DNA from: an uncultured Collinsella sp.
Lineage (GTDB): Bacteria; Actinomycetota; Coriobacteriia; Coriobacteriales; Coriobacteriaceae
Length of the DNA: 5,510 nucleotides
Assembly: GCA_958453935.1 (NCBI GenBank)
Contig: CAUDZT010000091.1
Location: 1 to 5,510 of the forward strand
Direction: 5' to 3'
A program made the position numbers and the translations under genes. Every line of letters starts with the position of its first letter. The stretch's first letter is position 1. The notes under the pieces are model-generated. The model was not told the DNA's origin and did no database searches. It worked only from the letters and a program-made list of their open reading frames with translations. Of the stretch, positions 4,697-5,510 are shown in pieces.

Positions 4697-5360
4697 GACA
4701 TACCCCGTCTACTACCTTGAGGATGCAATGAACAACCTCGGCGACTGCTTTGACTATGCCGTTAACGATTATGGGGCAGAAGGATCGGAAGTTGCTGAAC
4801 TCTTTTGCCTGAGCGGCGTAGCCCGCGAGTTCGAACGCGGCAACGCATGGGTAGTGTCGGGAAAATCGGGCGTTGAGCTGTTTGCGCTCATTGCCGAAAG
4901 GTTCGGCTATCAATCAAGGCCGATGCCAAATCGAACCTACCGATTCGAAAAGACACCGGAATATTGGACAGGCTGGATATTGGCATACCTTCAGTGGCGC
5001 CTAGGAGAGTCTTTCGAAGATTTGCTGCATGTCGTTCCATTCGATGTGCTACGCAGTCTGTACTACCCCTGGCACGAAGCCTCGGAGGAACGCGTGGCTC
5101 GCCTCGTCTGCGATATGGCGAAAAAAGCGTCCAGGCAAACCAAACTTGCGTTAGCAAGAAAGAGGCTCAAGAAAACCCAACAGGACCTGGCATACGAATC
5201 GGGTGTGTCACTCCGCTCAATCCAAATGTACGAGCAGCGCCAGAGAAACATCAATGAAGCTTCGGTTACAAGCGTAAGAGCCATAGCAAAAGCCCTCCAC
5301 TGCAACATCGAAGACCTCCTAGAACCAGTCTTCGAATACAAAGAAACCAGCGCCGCCTAA
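4662..5360 (+). CDS. Xre-type HTH protein with unknown N-terminal domain, candidate antitoxin
   Basis: The 232-residue protein has two parts. Residues about 17-135 form an unrecognised, probably mostly helical domain with the motif YYLEDAMNNLGDCFDYAV (17-34), then AELFCLSGVAREFERGN (45-61) and SGKSGVEL (66-73), and an aromatic-rich stretch around YWTGWILAYLQW (101-112). Residues about 160-223 are a Xre/Cro-type helix-turn-helix: KTQQDLAYESGVSLRSI, then YEQRQRNIN, and a closing LHCNIEDLLEP. The gene overlaps the ADP-ribosyltransferase-like gene by 35 bases, implying coupled production. The HTH probably binds the nested TATCAC palindromes at 3950-3996, while the N-terminal domain may hold the partner protein; both roles are inferred from layout. 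The short acidic tail after the HTH is unremarkable. An ATG at 4728 would still keep the HTH but cut into the YLEDAM motif, so 4662 is preferred. Confidence 0.75.
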   Translation: MIQELTDRGPSRTYPVYYLEDAMNNLGDCFDYAVNDYGAEGSEVAELFCLSGVAREFERGNAWVVSGKSGVELFALIAERFGYQSRPMPNRTYRFEKTPEYWTGWILAYLQWRLGESFEDLLHVVPFDVLRSLYYPWHEASEERVARLVCDMAKKASRQTKLALARKRLKKTQQDLAYESGVSLRSIQMYEQRQRNINEASVTSVRAIAKALHCNIEDLLEPVFEYKETSAA

Positions 5361-5510
5361 ACCAGGCACACAGCCGATGCCCGCCTCTAGGAAGTGCTCC
5401 AGCCTAGCAAGAGCCCCTACCAATAAAAAGCAACTATCAGCCCGGCGACTTTCCAGAGCGTAGGTTCCTGTAGCCGCCGCCAGCGAAGGTAAAGTAGGTG
5501 AGGCCAGGGG
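5361..5510. other. Unassigned right edge, possible tip of a minus-strand gene
   Basis: I see no + strand gene and no convincing terminator after the HTH gene; the best hairpin is CTAGG/CCTAG (5387-5391 and 5403-5407) with no T-run. On the minus strand, one frame is open from the right edge to a TGA at 5437-5439. It would encode about 23 residues including TYFTFAGGGYRNLRSGK, which could be the C terminus of a gene running off the window. A second minus frame is open for about 30 residues. Neither can be named or preferred. Confidence 0.3.

Noticed and set aside
1..5510. CRISPR array, tRNA, rRNA or known riboswitch
   Set aside because: No regularly spaced repeat series, tRNA arms or recognised riboswitch core was found on either strand by reading.

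Overview
The window reads as a moderately GC-rich chromosome segment from a gut actinobacterium of the class Coriobacteriia, most likely Collinsella or a close relative. This placement rests on overall base and codon use and on the character of the proteins (an anaerobe-type pyruvate formate-lyase activase and a DegV-family protein typical of low-oxygen Gram-positives). It is an inference from reading, not a database match. Every gene I accept lies on the + strand.

Layout. Positions 1-337 hold no gene I can support. They contain a direct repeat (119-148), a long stem-loop that looks like a terminator or attenuator (210-254), and a plausible -10 element (299-304) for the next gene. A DegV-family fatty-acid-binding protein follows (338-1192) and ends at a strong GC-rich hairpin (1224-1258). 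Next comes the radical-SAM pyruvate formate-lyase activating enzyme pflA (1380-2198), with no pflB in view. After it is a cluster of overlapping palindromes (2197-2251). Fused to the end of that cluster is a C-terminal scrap of a beta-lactamase-like serine hydrolase (2252-2470), which I read as a gene remnant. The nucleosidase mtnN (2549-3289) and the ribosome-assembly GTPase engB (3328-3918) follow with tight spacing and probably share a transcript.

The unusual part is 3950-5360. It is a two-gene cassette, AT-richer than its neighbours, inserted after engB. Gene 1 is a 227-residue DUF3990-type protein whose motifs (LWHGS, then DYGRGFY) resemble the PARP-like ADP-ribosyltransferase fold. Gene 2 overlaps it by 35 bases and encodes a 232-residue protein with a novel-looking N-terminal domain and a C-terminal Xre/Cro-type helix-turn-helix. 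Directly upstream is a perfect 20-bp inverted repeat. Each arm is itself a palindrome (TATCAC-N4-GTGATA), giving four half-sites, and the repeat is followed by six T residues and then a strong AGGAGG. This is the layout of an autoregulated toxin-antitoxin or phage-defence module: predicted NAD-using effector first, DNA-binding antidote/repressor second, and an operator that may also block read-through from engB.

The last 150 bases (5361-5510) contain no gene I can assign. They may hold the 3' tip of a minus-strand gene that runs off the edge.
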